A stretch of DNA of 64,000 bases from Actimicrobium sp034313845 (lineage in GTDB: Bacteria > Pseudomonadota > Gammaproteobacteria > Burkholderiales > Burkholderiaceae_D). Both the position numbers and the translations under genes were made by a program. Below are positions 33,635-42,443 of the stretch, in pieces; position 1 is the first letter of the stretch; each line of letters begins with the position of its first letter. The notes under the pieces were generated by a model. The model was given only the letters and a program-made list of their open reading frames with translations. It was not told the DNA's origin and searched no databases. The stretch is taken from assembly GCF_034313845.1 (NCBI RefSeq), contig NZ_JAVIWN010000004.1; one strand, written 5' to 3'.

Positions 33635-36600
33635 TCAAAAATACTCAAACTCCACGCAATCCTTGCCCATCTTGTCGGACAGCGCCTGCTTCAAGCCATC
33701 GGCCGGCAAGACTTTCCATTCATCGGCCAGACGCAACTCGCACGCCGCGCCTTCCTGCGCGTAGCGCAACAGGAATGGCAATCCGGTTTCCGAACGATAC
33801 GGCGTCAGCAGGGTCTTGATCTGCGCCGCATCAAGCTTGCCCGAGTGCGTCAGCGTGATCTGCTTGCCGTACTGAATGCGCGCGGCGGCGATGTCCATGA
33901 CCTTCTCGGCGGTGATGCGCAAGCCGCCCGAGAAGCGGTCTTCCGATACCTTGCCGGAGACGCACAGAAACTCGTCTTCCTTGAACAGCCGCTTGTTGGC
34001 GTCGTAGATTTCACTGTAGACCGTGACGTCGACGGTGGCGCTGGCGTCGTCGAGCGTGACGATCACCATCTTGCCGCGCTGGGTCATTTGCACCCGCAGC
34101 GACACGATGATGCCGGCCATCATGCGTGCATCGCGTGACGGTTCCAGACTCGATAATTTGGTGCGGGCGAAGCGCCGGACTTCTTCGGCATACGAGGTGA
34201 ACAGGTGGCCCGACAGGTAAAATCCGAGGGCGATTTTTTCTTCGGTCAGGCGCTGCTTGTCGGACCAGGGTGCCACCTTGACGTATTCCGGTTGCGTATC
34301 CAGATCGCTGTCGTCGCCACCAAACAGGCTGACCTGATTGATCGAGGCTTCATGCTGCTCGGCCGCTTCCAGCGCCAGCGCGACCGAGGCCAGCAAGACG
34401 GCGCGATCGACCTCGAAACAATCGAAGGCACCGGCCCGGATCAGCGAATCGACGGTGCGCCGGTTGACCTGGCGCTTGTCGACCCGCTTGGCAAAATCGA
34501 ACAGGTCGGTGAACGGTCCACTGGCACGGGCCGCGACAATCGCTTCGATCGCGCCCTGCCCCGAACCCTTGACTGCACCGAGTCCGTAGCGGATTTGCTT
34601 GGCGCGTTTGCCCGGTTCGCCGACCGGCGTGAAACGGTAATCGGATTGATTGATGTCCGGCGGCAGCAAGGTCATCGCGCAGACATCAATGACGTCCTCG
34701 ACGAGAATGCGGATTTTTTCGGTATCGTCCATCGCCAGCGACAAGTTGGCCGCCATGAATGCCGCCGGATGATGGGCTTTCAGATACGCGGTGTGATAAG
34801 CCAGCAGCGCGTAGGCGGCGGCATGGGATTTGTTGAATCCGTAGCCGGCGAACTTTTCCATCAAGTCAAAAATCTCGTCAGCCTTGGCTTCCGACAAACC
34901 ATCCTTGGCCGCACCATCACGGAAAATCTGCCGGTGCTCGGCCATTTCCTCGGCCTTCTTTTTACCCATCGCGCGACGCAGCAAGTCGGCGCCGCCCAGC
35001 GAGTACCCGCCGACCACCTGCGCCATCTGCATCACCTGCTCCTGATACACCATGATGCCGTAGGTTTCGGACAGGATGCCTTCGGTGCGCGGGTCGGGAT
35101 AATCGAACCGTTCGCCATGCTTGCGTCGGCAAAAGTCCGGGATCAAGTCCATCGGTCCCGGCCGGTACAGCGCCACCAGCGCGATGATGTCCTCGAAGCG
35201 GTCGGGCCGCGCGTCTTTCAGCATGCCTTGCATGCCGCGGCTTTCGAGCTGGAATACCGCGACGGTTTTGGCCTTGGTCAGCAAGTCATACGAGGCCTTG
35301 TCGTCGAGCGGCAATTTCTCGAGACTGAAATCGGCCATCGCCGGATCGAGTCGCTTGATATAGCGCACCGCCCAATCAAGAATCGTCAGCGTGGTCAATC
35401 CCAAAAAGTCGAACTTCACCAGACCGACGGCTTCGACATCGTCCTTGTCGTATTGCGAGACCACGCCGGCGTCACCGCCCTGCGTGTACAGCGGACAGAA
35501 GTCGGTCAGCTTGCCCGGTGCGATGACGACGCCACCGGCATGCATGCCGATGTTGCGCGCAATGCCTTCGACCTTTTGCGCCAACTCCAGCAACTGACGG
35601 ACTTCGTCTTCGTTTTCCTGGCGTTCGGCCAGCAGCGGTTCTTCCAGAATCGCATCGGCAATCGTCACCTGCTTGCCCGGCTTGAACGGGATCAGCTTCG
35701 AGATGCCATCGCAAAAGTTGTAGCCCATGTCGAGCACGCGGCCGACATCACGAATCGCACCCTTGGCCGCCATTGTCCCGAACGTGGCGATCTGCGACAC
35801 GGCTTCCTTGCCATAGCGATCCTTGACGTACTGGATCACGCGGTCGCGGCCTTCCTGACAAAAGTCGATGTCGAAGTCGGGCATCGAGACCCGTTCCGGA
35901 TTGAGGAAGCGCTCGAACAGCAAGTTGTATGCGAGCGGATCGAGGTCGGTAATGCTCAGTGAATACGCCACCAGCGAACCGGCTCCTGAACCCCGGCCCG
36001 GTCCGACCGGTACGCCATTGTTCTTGGCCCACTGGATGAAGTCCGCCACGATCAGGAAGTAACCGGGAAAGCCCATCTTGATGATGGTGTTGGTTTCAAA
36101 GTCGAGCCGATCGGCGTAACGCTGGCGCTGCGCTTCGCGCTTGGACTCGTCCGGATACAGCTGCAGCAAGCGGCGCTCCAGCCCGCTGCGCGCCTCGGCC
36201 ACGAGGAAGTCGCCGACGGTCATGCCTTCAGGTGTCGGGAAATCCGGCAGTCGCGGCTTGCCGAGTTGCAGCGTCAGGTTGCAGCGCTTGGCGATTTCAT
36301 TGGAGTTGTGCAGCGCGGCGGGCAAATCGGCGAACAGCTCGGCCATCTCGGCTTGCGTGATGAAGCACTGGCGATCATTGAAACGCTTGACGCGGCGCGC
36401 ATTGGCCAGCATCTCGCCTTCCGAAATACAGGTGCGCGCTTCATGCGCAATGAATTCTTCCTTGGTCAGAAACTGGATCGGATGGGTCGCCACCACAGGC
36501 AATTGCAGACGTGCTGCAAGCGCCACTAGCTGACGCACTTGCGCCTCCTGATTGGGCTGACCGGCACGCTGGATTTCGATATAAAAATGGCCGGGAAAAA

Positions 36601-37087
36601 TACTGGCCCAGCGTTGCGCATTGCGTTCGGCGGCGGCCAGATTACCGTTCTCGATGGCGATGCCGACATCACCAAAGTGCGCGCCAGCCAGCGCAATCAG
36701 GCCATTGGCCGGACTGAGTTTTTCCAGCCATTCGGTGCGGATTTCAGCGCGACCGCGATGCAGGTTGGACAGCCACGCTTGCGAAATCAGTTCGCATAAT
36801 TGCAGGTAGCCAGCGGCATTTTTTGCCAGCAGCAACAGGCGTGACGGCTTGTCGCGCTCGTCGTCATTGGTGATCCAGACATCGCAACCGATGATCGGTT
36901 TGACACCCTTCTTGCGGGCAGCTTTATAGAATTTGACCATGCCGAACAAATTGGCCAGATCGGTAATGGCCAGCGACGGCTGACCATCGGCGGCGGCGGC
37001 ATCGACCACGTCATCGATGCGGATCAGGCCATCGACGATCGAGTATTCGGAATGGAGGCGGAGGTGGGTACATTGCGGTGAAGTCAT
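33635..37087 (-). CDS. dnaE: DNA polymerase III subunit alpha
   Basis: 1150 residues from the ATG at 37087 (MTSPQCTHLRLHSEYSIVDG), close to E. coli DnaE (1160). The open frame continues upstream but without family sequence. PHP domain at the N-terminus (HLRLHSEYSIVDGLIR in parts), polymerase palm with the catalytic pair in MPDFDIDFCQEGRDRVI and GRGSGAGSLVAYSL, HhH tandem, then an OB-fold near residues 970-1050. Replicative polymerase core. It is convergent with the broken effector-like gene (4-bp gap between stops) and divergent from its intact paralogue (144 bp). Confidence 0.97.
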   Translation of the reverse strand: MTSPQCTHLRLHSEYSIVDGLIRIDDVVDAAAADGQPSLAITDLANLFGMVKFYKAARKKGVKPIIGCDVWITNDDERDKPSRLLLLAKNAAGYLQLCELISQAWLSNLHRGRAEIRTEWLEKLSPANGLIALAGAHFGDVGIAIENGNLAAAERNAQRWASIFPGHFYIEIQRAGQPNQEAQVRQLVALAARLQLPVVATHPIQFLTKEEFIAHEARTCISEGEMLANARRVKRFNDRQCFITQAEMAELFADLPAALHNSNEIAKRCNLTLQLGKPRLPDFPTPEGMTVGDFLVAEARSGLERRLLQLYPDESKREAQRQRYADRLDFETNTIIKMGFPGYFLIVADFIQWAKNNGVPVGPGRGSGAGSLVAYSLSITDLDPLAYNLLFERFLNPERVSMPDFDIDFCQEGRDRVIQYVKDRYGKEAVSQIATFGTMAAKGAIRDVGRVLDMGYNFCDGISKLIPFKPGKQVTIADAILEEPLLAERQENEDEVRQLLELAQKVEGIARNIGMHAGGVVIAPGKLTDFCPLYTQGGDAGVVSQYDKDDVEAVGLVKFDFLGLTTLTILDWAVRYIKRLDPAMADFSLEKLPLDDKASYDLLTKAKTVAVFQLESRGMQGMLKDARPDRFEDIIALVALYRPGPMDLIPDFCRRKHGERFDYPDPRTEGILSETYGIMVYQEQVMQMAQVVGGYSLGGADLLRRAMGKKKAEEMAEHRQIFRDGAAKDGLSEAKADEIFDLMEKFAGYGFNKSHAAAYALLAYHTAYLKAHHPAAFMAANLSLAMDDTEKIRILVEDVIDVCAMTLLPPDINQSDYRFTPVGEPGKRAKQIRYGLGAVKGSGQGAIEAIVAARASGPFTDLFDFAKRVDKRQVNRRTVDSLIRAGAFDCFEVDRAVLLASVALALEAAEQHEASINQVSLFGGDDSDLDTQPEYVKVAPWSDKQRLTEEKIALGFYLSGHLFTSYAEEVRRFARTKLSSLEPSRDARMMAGIIVSLRVQMTQRGKMVIVTLDDASATVDVTVYSEIYDANKRLFKEDEFLCVSGKVSEDRFSGGLRITAEKVMDIAAARIQYGKQITLTHSGKLDAAQIKTLLTPYRSETGLPFLLRYAQEGAACELRLADEWKVLPADGLKQALSDKMGKDCVEFEYF

Positions 37088-37231
37088 GGGACGTATTCTA
37101 CCGCCGTCACCGGCAGGAATGGGTCGACGGTGCGCAGCGATGGAACTATCGGGCGGCTTGCTCCACAGAGTGACGTCGCACCCGACCGCCAACCCTTGGG
37201 CACCGCCTCCCCCTGACAAAGAACCTATCTC

Positions 37232-39256
37232 ATGCAGCGCTATACCCATCATCTCAACCGCATCCGCCACGACATCGCTGCGCACCCTGATCCGGATGCA
37301 CAGACCATTCACCGCCAGATGCTTGACGACTACATCGCCGCAGCCAGTGCCGAACCGGAAGTAGAGATTCCGTCCGCGCTACATCGTGCTGGCGCGCAGG
37401 AAATCAAGCAGGTCAGTGACACCACCCTCCAGCGTCTGGTCCAAGGTAAAACCATCGCACGGACGGTACGCTACCTGCTCCCGCAAGGGGCCGGAAACCA
37501 GCGCTTGCAGCTCATGCATTCAAACGGATTCAACCGGCCAGTCACTGATGCCGCACAAACTCTGGCCAAACTCCATCCCGGCATATCGTGGAGTGCCAGC
37601 AGTGCGCTGATCGCCGGTGGCGGCAATTGCCGGGAACACGCCGACGTTACTTTTGCGATTGCCCGATCACTAGGATTGCCGGTGGCCGTGTTGGCCAATC
37701 ACACCGCAGACCACGTCTTCGCCGTCCTTTACCCCGATGCTTCTGACGCCGTGGTCATTGATCCGTGGACGATTTTTCCGTCCAGCTGCCTGCTCAGTGA
37801 TTCGCAATTCAAGCCCGATAAAATCGTCGAGAGCACCCATCCCGATGCACCGACACCGCGAGATTTCAACCTGCATCATCTGTCCATCATGCGGCAACGG
37901 CTGAATCAAGAATGTGGTGTGAATACGTTGCAGCAAATTTTCATCGAAAAATACCGGCAACATCACGGCCTCCGATCCGACCTGCTGGATCAAATGCTGA
38001 TCGAACACGGATTGCTGCACTACTACCAACTGCCCGCGCACTTGTCCACGGAGTCGCGGCAACGCGAGATGGCTGCGGTGGAACGCGACCTGACAGAAAA
38101 AATCCTTTACCACTCGGCCAACCATGTCGGCATAAACGCCACGTTGACCGAGCTGCCTCCCGTCATCCATATGAGCAACACCGGGACGATCAGCCAACGA
38201 AACTGGGCAAAAAACAAGGCCCTGGCGCTGGCCCGCGCTGCCACCCGGGCTGCCACCCTCAGCGAAGCGTCCCAACTCGCGCTGGAAGGGGCGAATAAAG
38301 CGCCGGATCGATGCCATCTGGCATCCGTCACAAAAACAACAACGCATACCGAAATGAAAGGCCTTGGTATTGCCACGGTCGACTACACGGCGACGGTGAC
38401 ATCGCGAGCCAAACCGATGTTGTGGGATACCAGCACGCACGGTCCCAACCTCTTGTACCAGTCGCCAGGACAAGGCAGTTTTTCGACCATCCGTGCGCCG
38501 CAGTCGCTTATCAATGCCATGCAAATCGCCCTGACCCGCGCACAGCAGCGCGACTTTCCAGCCAGTCAACGACGCTCGCTCCCGCCCCGATCCCAACGCA
38601 CCGGTGCACGGGACAGCGTCGAGGGATATCTGCAGCACGCCTGCATGCATGTCATCGCGCAGGCACTGACACATTTCGCCGAGCTGCACTCCCGGCAGCC
38701 CTCCCCGCCAGATCGCGTCGAGCAGGAACAACGACTGCTCAAAGTCATTGATGACCGCTTCGATGACGCAACCGTCCGCATCAAGGTCAAGGTCCTGATG
38801 AACACGGTCAACATGCTTGTCGACACGGACCCGGCCAACCTCGCTCTGGCAGTCCGCTACTGGGTTGCCTGGCAACAGAGATCGTTGCCGGAATATCCGG
38901 CAGACAAGGCGCGCCAGCTATTGCTCGAGACCTGGGCATCGCATCTTGGCAACCCGCAGCTGGAGCCGGCCTTACGGCGCGGCGTGCTGCAAGTGATGGA
39001 GGCAGAGTCGGTCTTCGAGACGGCCGCCACGCACCTGACGAACCCTGCGTTACAGCGCGACATGATTCTGGCGGTAATGCACGACGCCATGTCCCACATC
39101 AGTGATCGCAGCAAGCGCGAAGCAGCGCAGGCGCGTCTGGATAGTCTGATTCTGACCGAAGCCCCGATCGCGCTGGTCTCGCTGGAAACCACGATGTCGC
39201 AATGGGACCTGACGATTACACAACCCAACCTGGTGGTGCCGCGCACGTTGCCGTGA
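37232..39256 (+). CDS. Putative transglutaminase/papain-like effector protein
   Basis: 674 residues with no signal peptide or membrane segment. The N-terminal third holds a probable Cys-His-Asp catalytic triad: Cys133 in GGGNCREHADVTFAIAR, His161 in NHTADHVFAVLYP, Asp177 in AVVIDPWTIFPSSC, followed by SDSQF. From memory this spacing and the DPW-then-DSxF pattern resemble the HopX/AvrPphE/XopE (RipE) type III effectors, which have a transglutaminase-like fold; no alignment was possible. The rest is helical and has no recognised domain. The first ~430 residues are paralogous to the broken gene at 31102. No secretion-system gene is in the window. Confidence 0.55.
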   Translation: MQRYTHHLNRIRHDIAAHPDPDAQTIHRQMLDDYIAAASAEPEVEIPSALHRAGAQEIKQVSDTTLQRLVQGKTIARTVRYLLPQGAGNQRLQLMHSNGFNRPVTDAAQTLAKLHPGISWSASSALIAGGGNCREHADVTFAIARSLGLPVAVLANHTADHVFAVLYPDASDAVVIDPWTIFPSSCLLSDSQFKPDKIVESTHPDAPTPRDFNLHHLSIMRQRLNQECGVNTLQQIFIEKYRQHHGLRSDLLDQMLIEHGLLHYYQLPAHLSTESRQREMAAVERDLTEKILYHSANHVGINATLTELPPVIHMSNTGTISQRNWAKNKALALARAATRAATLSEASQLALEGANKAPDRCHLASVTKTTTHTEMKGLGIATVDYTATVTSRAKPMLWDTSTHGPNLLYQSPGQGSFSTIRAPQSLINAMQIALTRAQQRDFPASQRRSLPPRSQRTGARDSVEGYLQHACMHVIAQALTHFAELHSRQPSPPDRVEQEQRLLKVIDDRFDDATVRIKVKVLMNTVNMLVDTDPANLALAVRYWVAWQQRSLPEYPADKARQLLLETWASHLGNPQLEPALRRGVLQVMEAESVFETAATHLTNPALQRDMILAVMHDAMSHISDRSKREAAQARLDSLILTEAPIALVSLETTMSQWDLTITQPNLVVPRTLP

Positions 39257-39289
39257 TTACTGGCGCGCGTCACTTCTGGCAAGAGGTGG

Positions 39290-39316
39290 GGCGCAATATG
39301 CGAAGGGCATTGCACC
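39290..39316 (+). repeat. Degenerate REP-like palindrome
   Basis: GGCGCAATATGCGAAGGGC then ATTGCACC: left arm and centre are altered but the right arm is intact. It lies 33 bp past the stop codon of the effector-like gene. Confidence 0.6.
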
Positions 39317-39521
39317 GAAATGACTATGTAACAGGGGTGGCAAGCACAAACAGGCAGAATTTTTCTTGCCATGACAGGGGTGCGCGCGGTGTATTTTGCG
39401 CATTGGTGCGGCAGTACAGCGTGTCGGACAACACCTGTTTTCCGACGTGGCGCCGCCTCTTGCGACGATGCATTCATCTCGCTATGATGACTTCATCGAG
39501 TGCAATTTATAAGGTGATGCG

Positions 39522-39776
39522 ATGGCGATGCTGACAGTACGAAATCTGCCCGACGACGTGCATCGCGCGCTGCGGGCACGCGCAGCGCAACATGGGCACA
39601 GCACCGAGGCCGAAGTCCGTGAGATCTTGGCGCTCGCAGTCAAACCAGAGGCGCGCGTTTGCCTGGGTGACGCCCTTGCAGCAATGAGTCGCAAGATCGG
39701 CCTGACGAACGAGGATTTTGAGGTCTTCGAGCAAGTGAGAAACAAAGCACCGGCCGAGCCGCTGAAGTTTGAATGA
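39522..39776 (+). CDS. FitA-like ribbon-helix-helix antitoxin
   Basis: 84 residues. The N-terminal half (MAMLTVRNLPDDVHRALRAR, AAQHGHSTEAEVREIL) is a ribbon-helix-helix DNA-binding domain as in FitA/VapB; the C-terminal part would wrap and inhibit the toxin. The stop codon overlaps the toxin ATG by 4 bp (ATGA). The pair probably autoregulates; a TATAAG-like -10 lies just upstream of the start. Confidence 0.88.
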   Translation: MAMLTVRNLPDDVHRALRARAAQHGHSTEAEVREILALAVKPEARVCLGDALAAMSRKIGLTNEDFEVFEQVRNKAPAEPLKFE

Positions 39777-40189
39777 TCGTTCTCGATACCAACGTCGTTT
39801 CCGAGGCGATGAAACCCGAGCCGCACCCGGTCGTGCGAGCCTGGCTCAATAATCAAGCCGCCGAAACGCTGTATTTGTCCAGCGTGACGCTGGCCGAACT
39901 GCTATTCGGCATCGGAGCCCTGCCAGCTGGCAAGCGCAAAAACATGTTGGGACAGACACTTGACAGCTTAATGGGACTATTCAGGGATCGGATTTTGCCA
40001 TTTGACACCGATGCAGCGCGGCGCTATGCAGAACTGGCCGTCACAGCCAAGCTCGCCGGACGAGGATTTCCAACTCCAGACGGCTACATTGCTGCGATCG
40101 CAGCCTCGAGGGGATTCATCGTGGCGTCACGTGATACGGCCCCTTTTGAGGCAGCAGGCGTGACCGTAATTAATCCGTGGAAAGCGTAG
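39773..40189 (+). CDS. FitB/VapC-type PIN-domain toxin
   Basis: 138 residues. PIN-domain acidic residues: Asp5 in IVLDTNVVSEAM, Glu in VTLAELLFGIGALP, Asp in RGFPTPDGYIAAIAASRG and Asp in VASRDTAPFEAAGV. Metal-dependent ribonuclease toxin, neutralised by the upstream FitA-like protein. All catalytic residues appear intact. Confidence 0.92.
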   Translation: MIVLDTNVVSEAMKPEPHPVVRAWLNNQAAETLYLSSVTLAELLFGIGALPAGKRKNMLGQTLDSLMGLFRDRILPFDTDAARRYAELAVTAKLAGRGFPTPDGYIAAIAASRGFIVASRDTAPFEAAGVTVINPWKA

Positions 40190-40210
40190 AGAAGTCCAGC
40201 AAGCATGGTG

Positions 40211-40237
40211 GGTGCAATAACCGAAGGGCATTGCACC
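40211..40237 (+). repeat. REP-like palindrome, left member of an inverted pair
   Basis: GGTGCAAT/ATTGCACC arms around AACCGAAGGGC, 21 bp after the toxin stop codon. The next copy (40336) is inverted. Confidence 0.85.
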
Positions 40238-40335
40238 GCGTGCACCACGTACGGCAGCCGATTCTGTTGTTGATCCGCTCCCGGTTTGGGCGTCGCAAAG
40301 TGCAGAGCTTTTTAATGATCGCAAACAAGGCACTC

Positions 40336-40362
40336 GGTGCAATGCCCTTTGGTTATTGCACC
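40336..40362 (-). repeat. REP-like palindrome, right member of an inverted pair
   Basis: The asymmetric centre is reversed (GCCCTTTGGTT) and the flanking CCCTACGA is the complement of the usual leader, so it faces the 40211 copy across about 98 bp, forming a BIME-like unit. Confidence 0.85.
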
Positions 40363-40463
40363 CTACGAGTTGATTCCGGCGGACGATCGAACGAGTGTAT
40401 GGCCGCCACCCCCCAACACCAGCATTTATAATGACGACCTTACCATCCCGTCGCCTTCCCGCC

Positions 40464-41291
40464 ATGCCTTCTTCCATCATCAACATCGCTGCCTACAAAT
40501 TCATCAGCATCGCCGACACCATTGCCGACAAGCCGCGCTTCCTCGATCAATGCAATGCGCTGGCACTCAAAGGCACCATCCTGCTCACGCCCGAGGGCAT
40601 CAACCTGTTTTTGGCCGGTACGCGCGCAGCGATTGACACCTTCGTACTCTGGCTGCGCGCCGATGTGCGGTTTGCCGATATCGAGATCAAGGAAAGCGCG
40701 TCAGCGGAACAACCGTTCCACAAAATGCTGGTCAAGCTCAAGGCCGAGATCATCACGATGAAAATGCCGCTGATCCAGCCAGAAAAAGGCCGCGCCCCAT
40801 CCGTCGTGCCCGCCACCTTGAAACGCTGGCTCGATCAGGGCCATGACGACAGCGGCAAACCAGTGGTGATGCTCGACACCCGCAATGCCTTTGAAGTCGA
40901 TGTCGGCACCTTCGACCAGACTATCGACTACCGCATCGACAAGTTCAGCGAATTTCCCGAGGTCGTTGCCAGCCACCGCGACGCCCTGGCCGGCAAAACC
41001 ATCGTGACCTTTTGCACCGGCGGCATCCGCTGCGAAAAAGCCGCGATCCACATGCAGGAAGTTGGCTTTGACAGCGTCTACCAGCTCGATGGCGGTATTC
41101 TGAAATATTTCGAGGAAGTCGGCGGCGCGCATTACCACGGCGATTGCTTTGTGTTCGACCAGCGTACGGCGCTCAATGCGCAACTGGCACCGTCTCTGCC
41201 GGTGCAATGCCCGGCGTGTACCGCGCAGGTGTCACCGCGCGAACAATTATCGGCAGATTTCGTGGCGGGAGAGCGTTGCCCGCATTGCTGA
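40464..41291 (+). CDS. trhO: tRNA uridine(34) hydroxylase / rhodanese-family protein TrhO
   Basis: 275 residues from the ATG at 40464 (MPSSIINIAAYKF). An ATG at 40431 is in frame but overlaps a TATAAT-like -10. An acylphosphatase-like N-terminal domain (GTILLTPEGINLFLAGT) is followed by a rhodanese domain with active Cys in FCTGGIRCEKAA and FEEVGGAHYHGDCFVFD, then a C-terminal CPAC...CPHC zinc-type pair. Family: UPF0176/TrhO, which makes 5-hydroxyuridine at tRNA position 34. Confidence 0.9.
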   Translation: MPSSIINIAAYKFISIADTIADKPRFLDQCNALALKGTILLTPEGINLFLAGTRAAIDTFVLWLRADVRFADIEIKESASAEQPFHKMLVKLKAEIITMKMPLIQPEKGRAPSVVPATLKRWLDQGHDDSGKPVVMLDTRNAFEVDVGTFDQTIDYRIDKFSEFPEVVASHRDALAGKTIVTFCTGGIRCEKAAIHMQEVGFDSVYQLDGGILKYFEEVGGAHYHGDCFVFDQRTALNAQLAPSLPVQCPACTAQVSPREQLSADFVAGERCPHC

Positions 41292-41309
41292 CAGCAAGGT
41301 AAGGACAGG

Positions 41310-42215
41310 CTAGTTCAACGGTGCTTCGACCACCTTGTTGCGACCGCTGCCCTTGGCACGATACAACGCGCGATCAGCCGCGTTGACCAACTCATCCGGC
41401 CCCTGCATCGTCGCCTCCAGCGTCGCCACGCCAATGCTGACGGTGACTTCAGCCACACCCAGCGACTCGATGGCAAGCCGGTACCGTTCGGCCAGCACCA
41501 GTGCACCATTGCGCCCGGTATTGGGCAGGACAACGACAAATTCTTCGCCGCCAAAACGCGCCAGCGTATCCTGCCCGCGCAGATTCTGACGCAGTGTCTG
41601 CGCCACCCGGTACAACATCCGGTCGCCGGCCTGATGGCCGTGCAGATCATTGAAATGCTTGAAAAAATCCACATCCAGCATCAGGAACGACAACGCCAGG
41701 TCATAGCGTCGCGCCCGCGCAAACTCCTGGCGGATGCGCTGCTCGAACGAGCGGCGGTTTTGCAGACCGGTCAGGGCGTCAGTAGAGCTGATGATTTCGA
41801 GACGTTGCAAGGACGCTTCGAGCAGAAGAACGGCACGCCGGGACGTGATGTGTTGGCTAACCTGGCGGGCTAGCGCGGCGAAGTTAGCTTGTTGCGAGGC
41901 AGACAGTTGTCTCTCAACGTGATCGAAAATTACCAAGTGACCGGTTGGCTGGCCGTCGGCATCGAGCAGCAACTCCGTGGCAATAAGGAACAGAGCCGGT
42001 GGCATTTCGGGCGGCACATCATCTTGCTGCAAGAGCAACTGTGCAGTTGCGGCACCCGTCACTGCTAGCGCGAGCGCGATCACGTCGGTCAAGCCCTGCT
42101 GAGACAACAATGCCAGCGCGTCACTGTGTCGCAAGCCAGGCTTGCCAGCGTCATCCGCCTCAGGCGAGGAATGCGTGAAGCGGGCGTTGGGTATCGAGAG
42201 TGTGGACGGCATCAT
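41310..42215 (-). CDS. Diguanylate cyclase (GGDEF)
   Basis: 301 residues. The N-terminal 130 residues resemble a GAF-like sensor (LSQQGLTDVIALALAVTGAA, GHLVIFDHVERQLSASQ). The C-terminal GGDEF domain has SSTDALTGLQNRRSF, LMLDVDFFKHFNDLHGHQAGD and the active site ARFGGEEFVVVLP. An inhibitory-site motif RGQD lies five residues before GGEEF, so the enzyme should be product-inhibited. Makes c-di-GMP in the cytoplasm; no membrane segment. Confidence 0.93.
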   Translation of the reverse strand: MMPSTLSIPNARFTHSSPEADDAGKPGLRHSDALALLSQQGLTDVIALALAVTGAATAQLLLQQDDVPPEMPPALFLIATELLLDADGQPTGHLVIFDHVERQLSASQQANFAALARQVSQHITSRRAVLLLEASLQRLEIISSTDALTGLQNRRSFEQRIRQEFARARRYDLALSFLMLDVDFFKHFNDLHGHQAGDRMLYRVAQTLRQNLRGQDTLARFGGEEFVVVLPNTGRNGALVLAERYRLAIESLGVAEVTVSIGVATLEATMQGPDELVNAADRALYRAKGSGRNKVVEAPLN

Positions 42216-42319
42216 GATCGCAAGCAGTAATTTCCGAGAAGGAAGATTGTAGCCGGGACAGGATGGAGAAGTGTCAATTGTTTAAAGAATATGAAATCGG
42301 TTTGCCTGTTAAATGGTAG

Positions 42320-42346
42320 GGTGCAATAACCGCAGGGCATTGCACA
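42320..42346 (+). repeat. REP-like palindrome between two convergent-side genes
   Basis: Left arm GGTGCAAT, centre AACCGCAGGGC, right arm ATTGCACA with the last base changed. Located between the CapD-like gene end and the diguanylate cyclase start. Confidence 0.8.
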
Positions 42347-42443
42347 GAATGATCTGACTGCGGCACGTGGTCATGGATGCACGTGATCATCGCCAAGCAG
42401 CGCACGGCCCCGCATCTTGTTCCCACCCTGCCAGCGGCTCGCT

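Noticed and set aside
34205..35962. Plus-strand 585-residue open frame
   Set aside because: Antisense to dnaE.
37670..38875. Minus-strand 401-residue open frame
   Set aside because: Antisense to the effector-like gene, which has a paralogue and a conserved triad.
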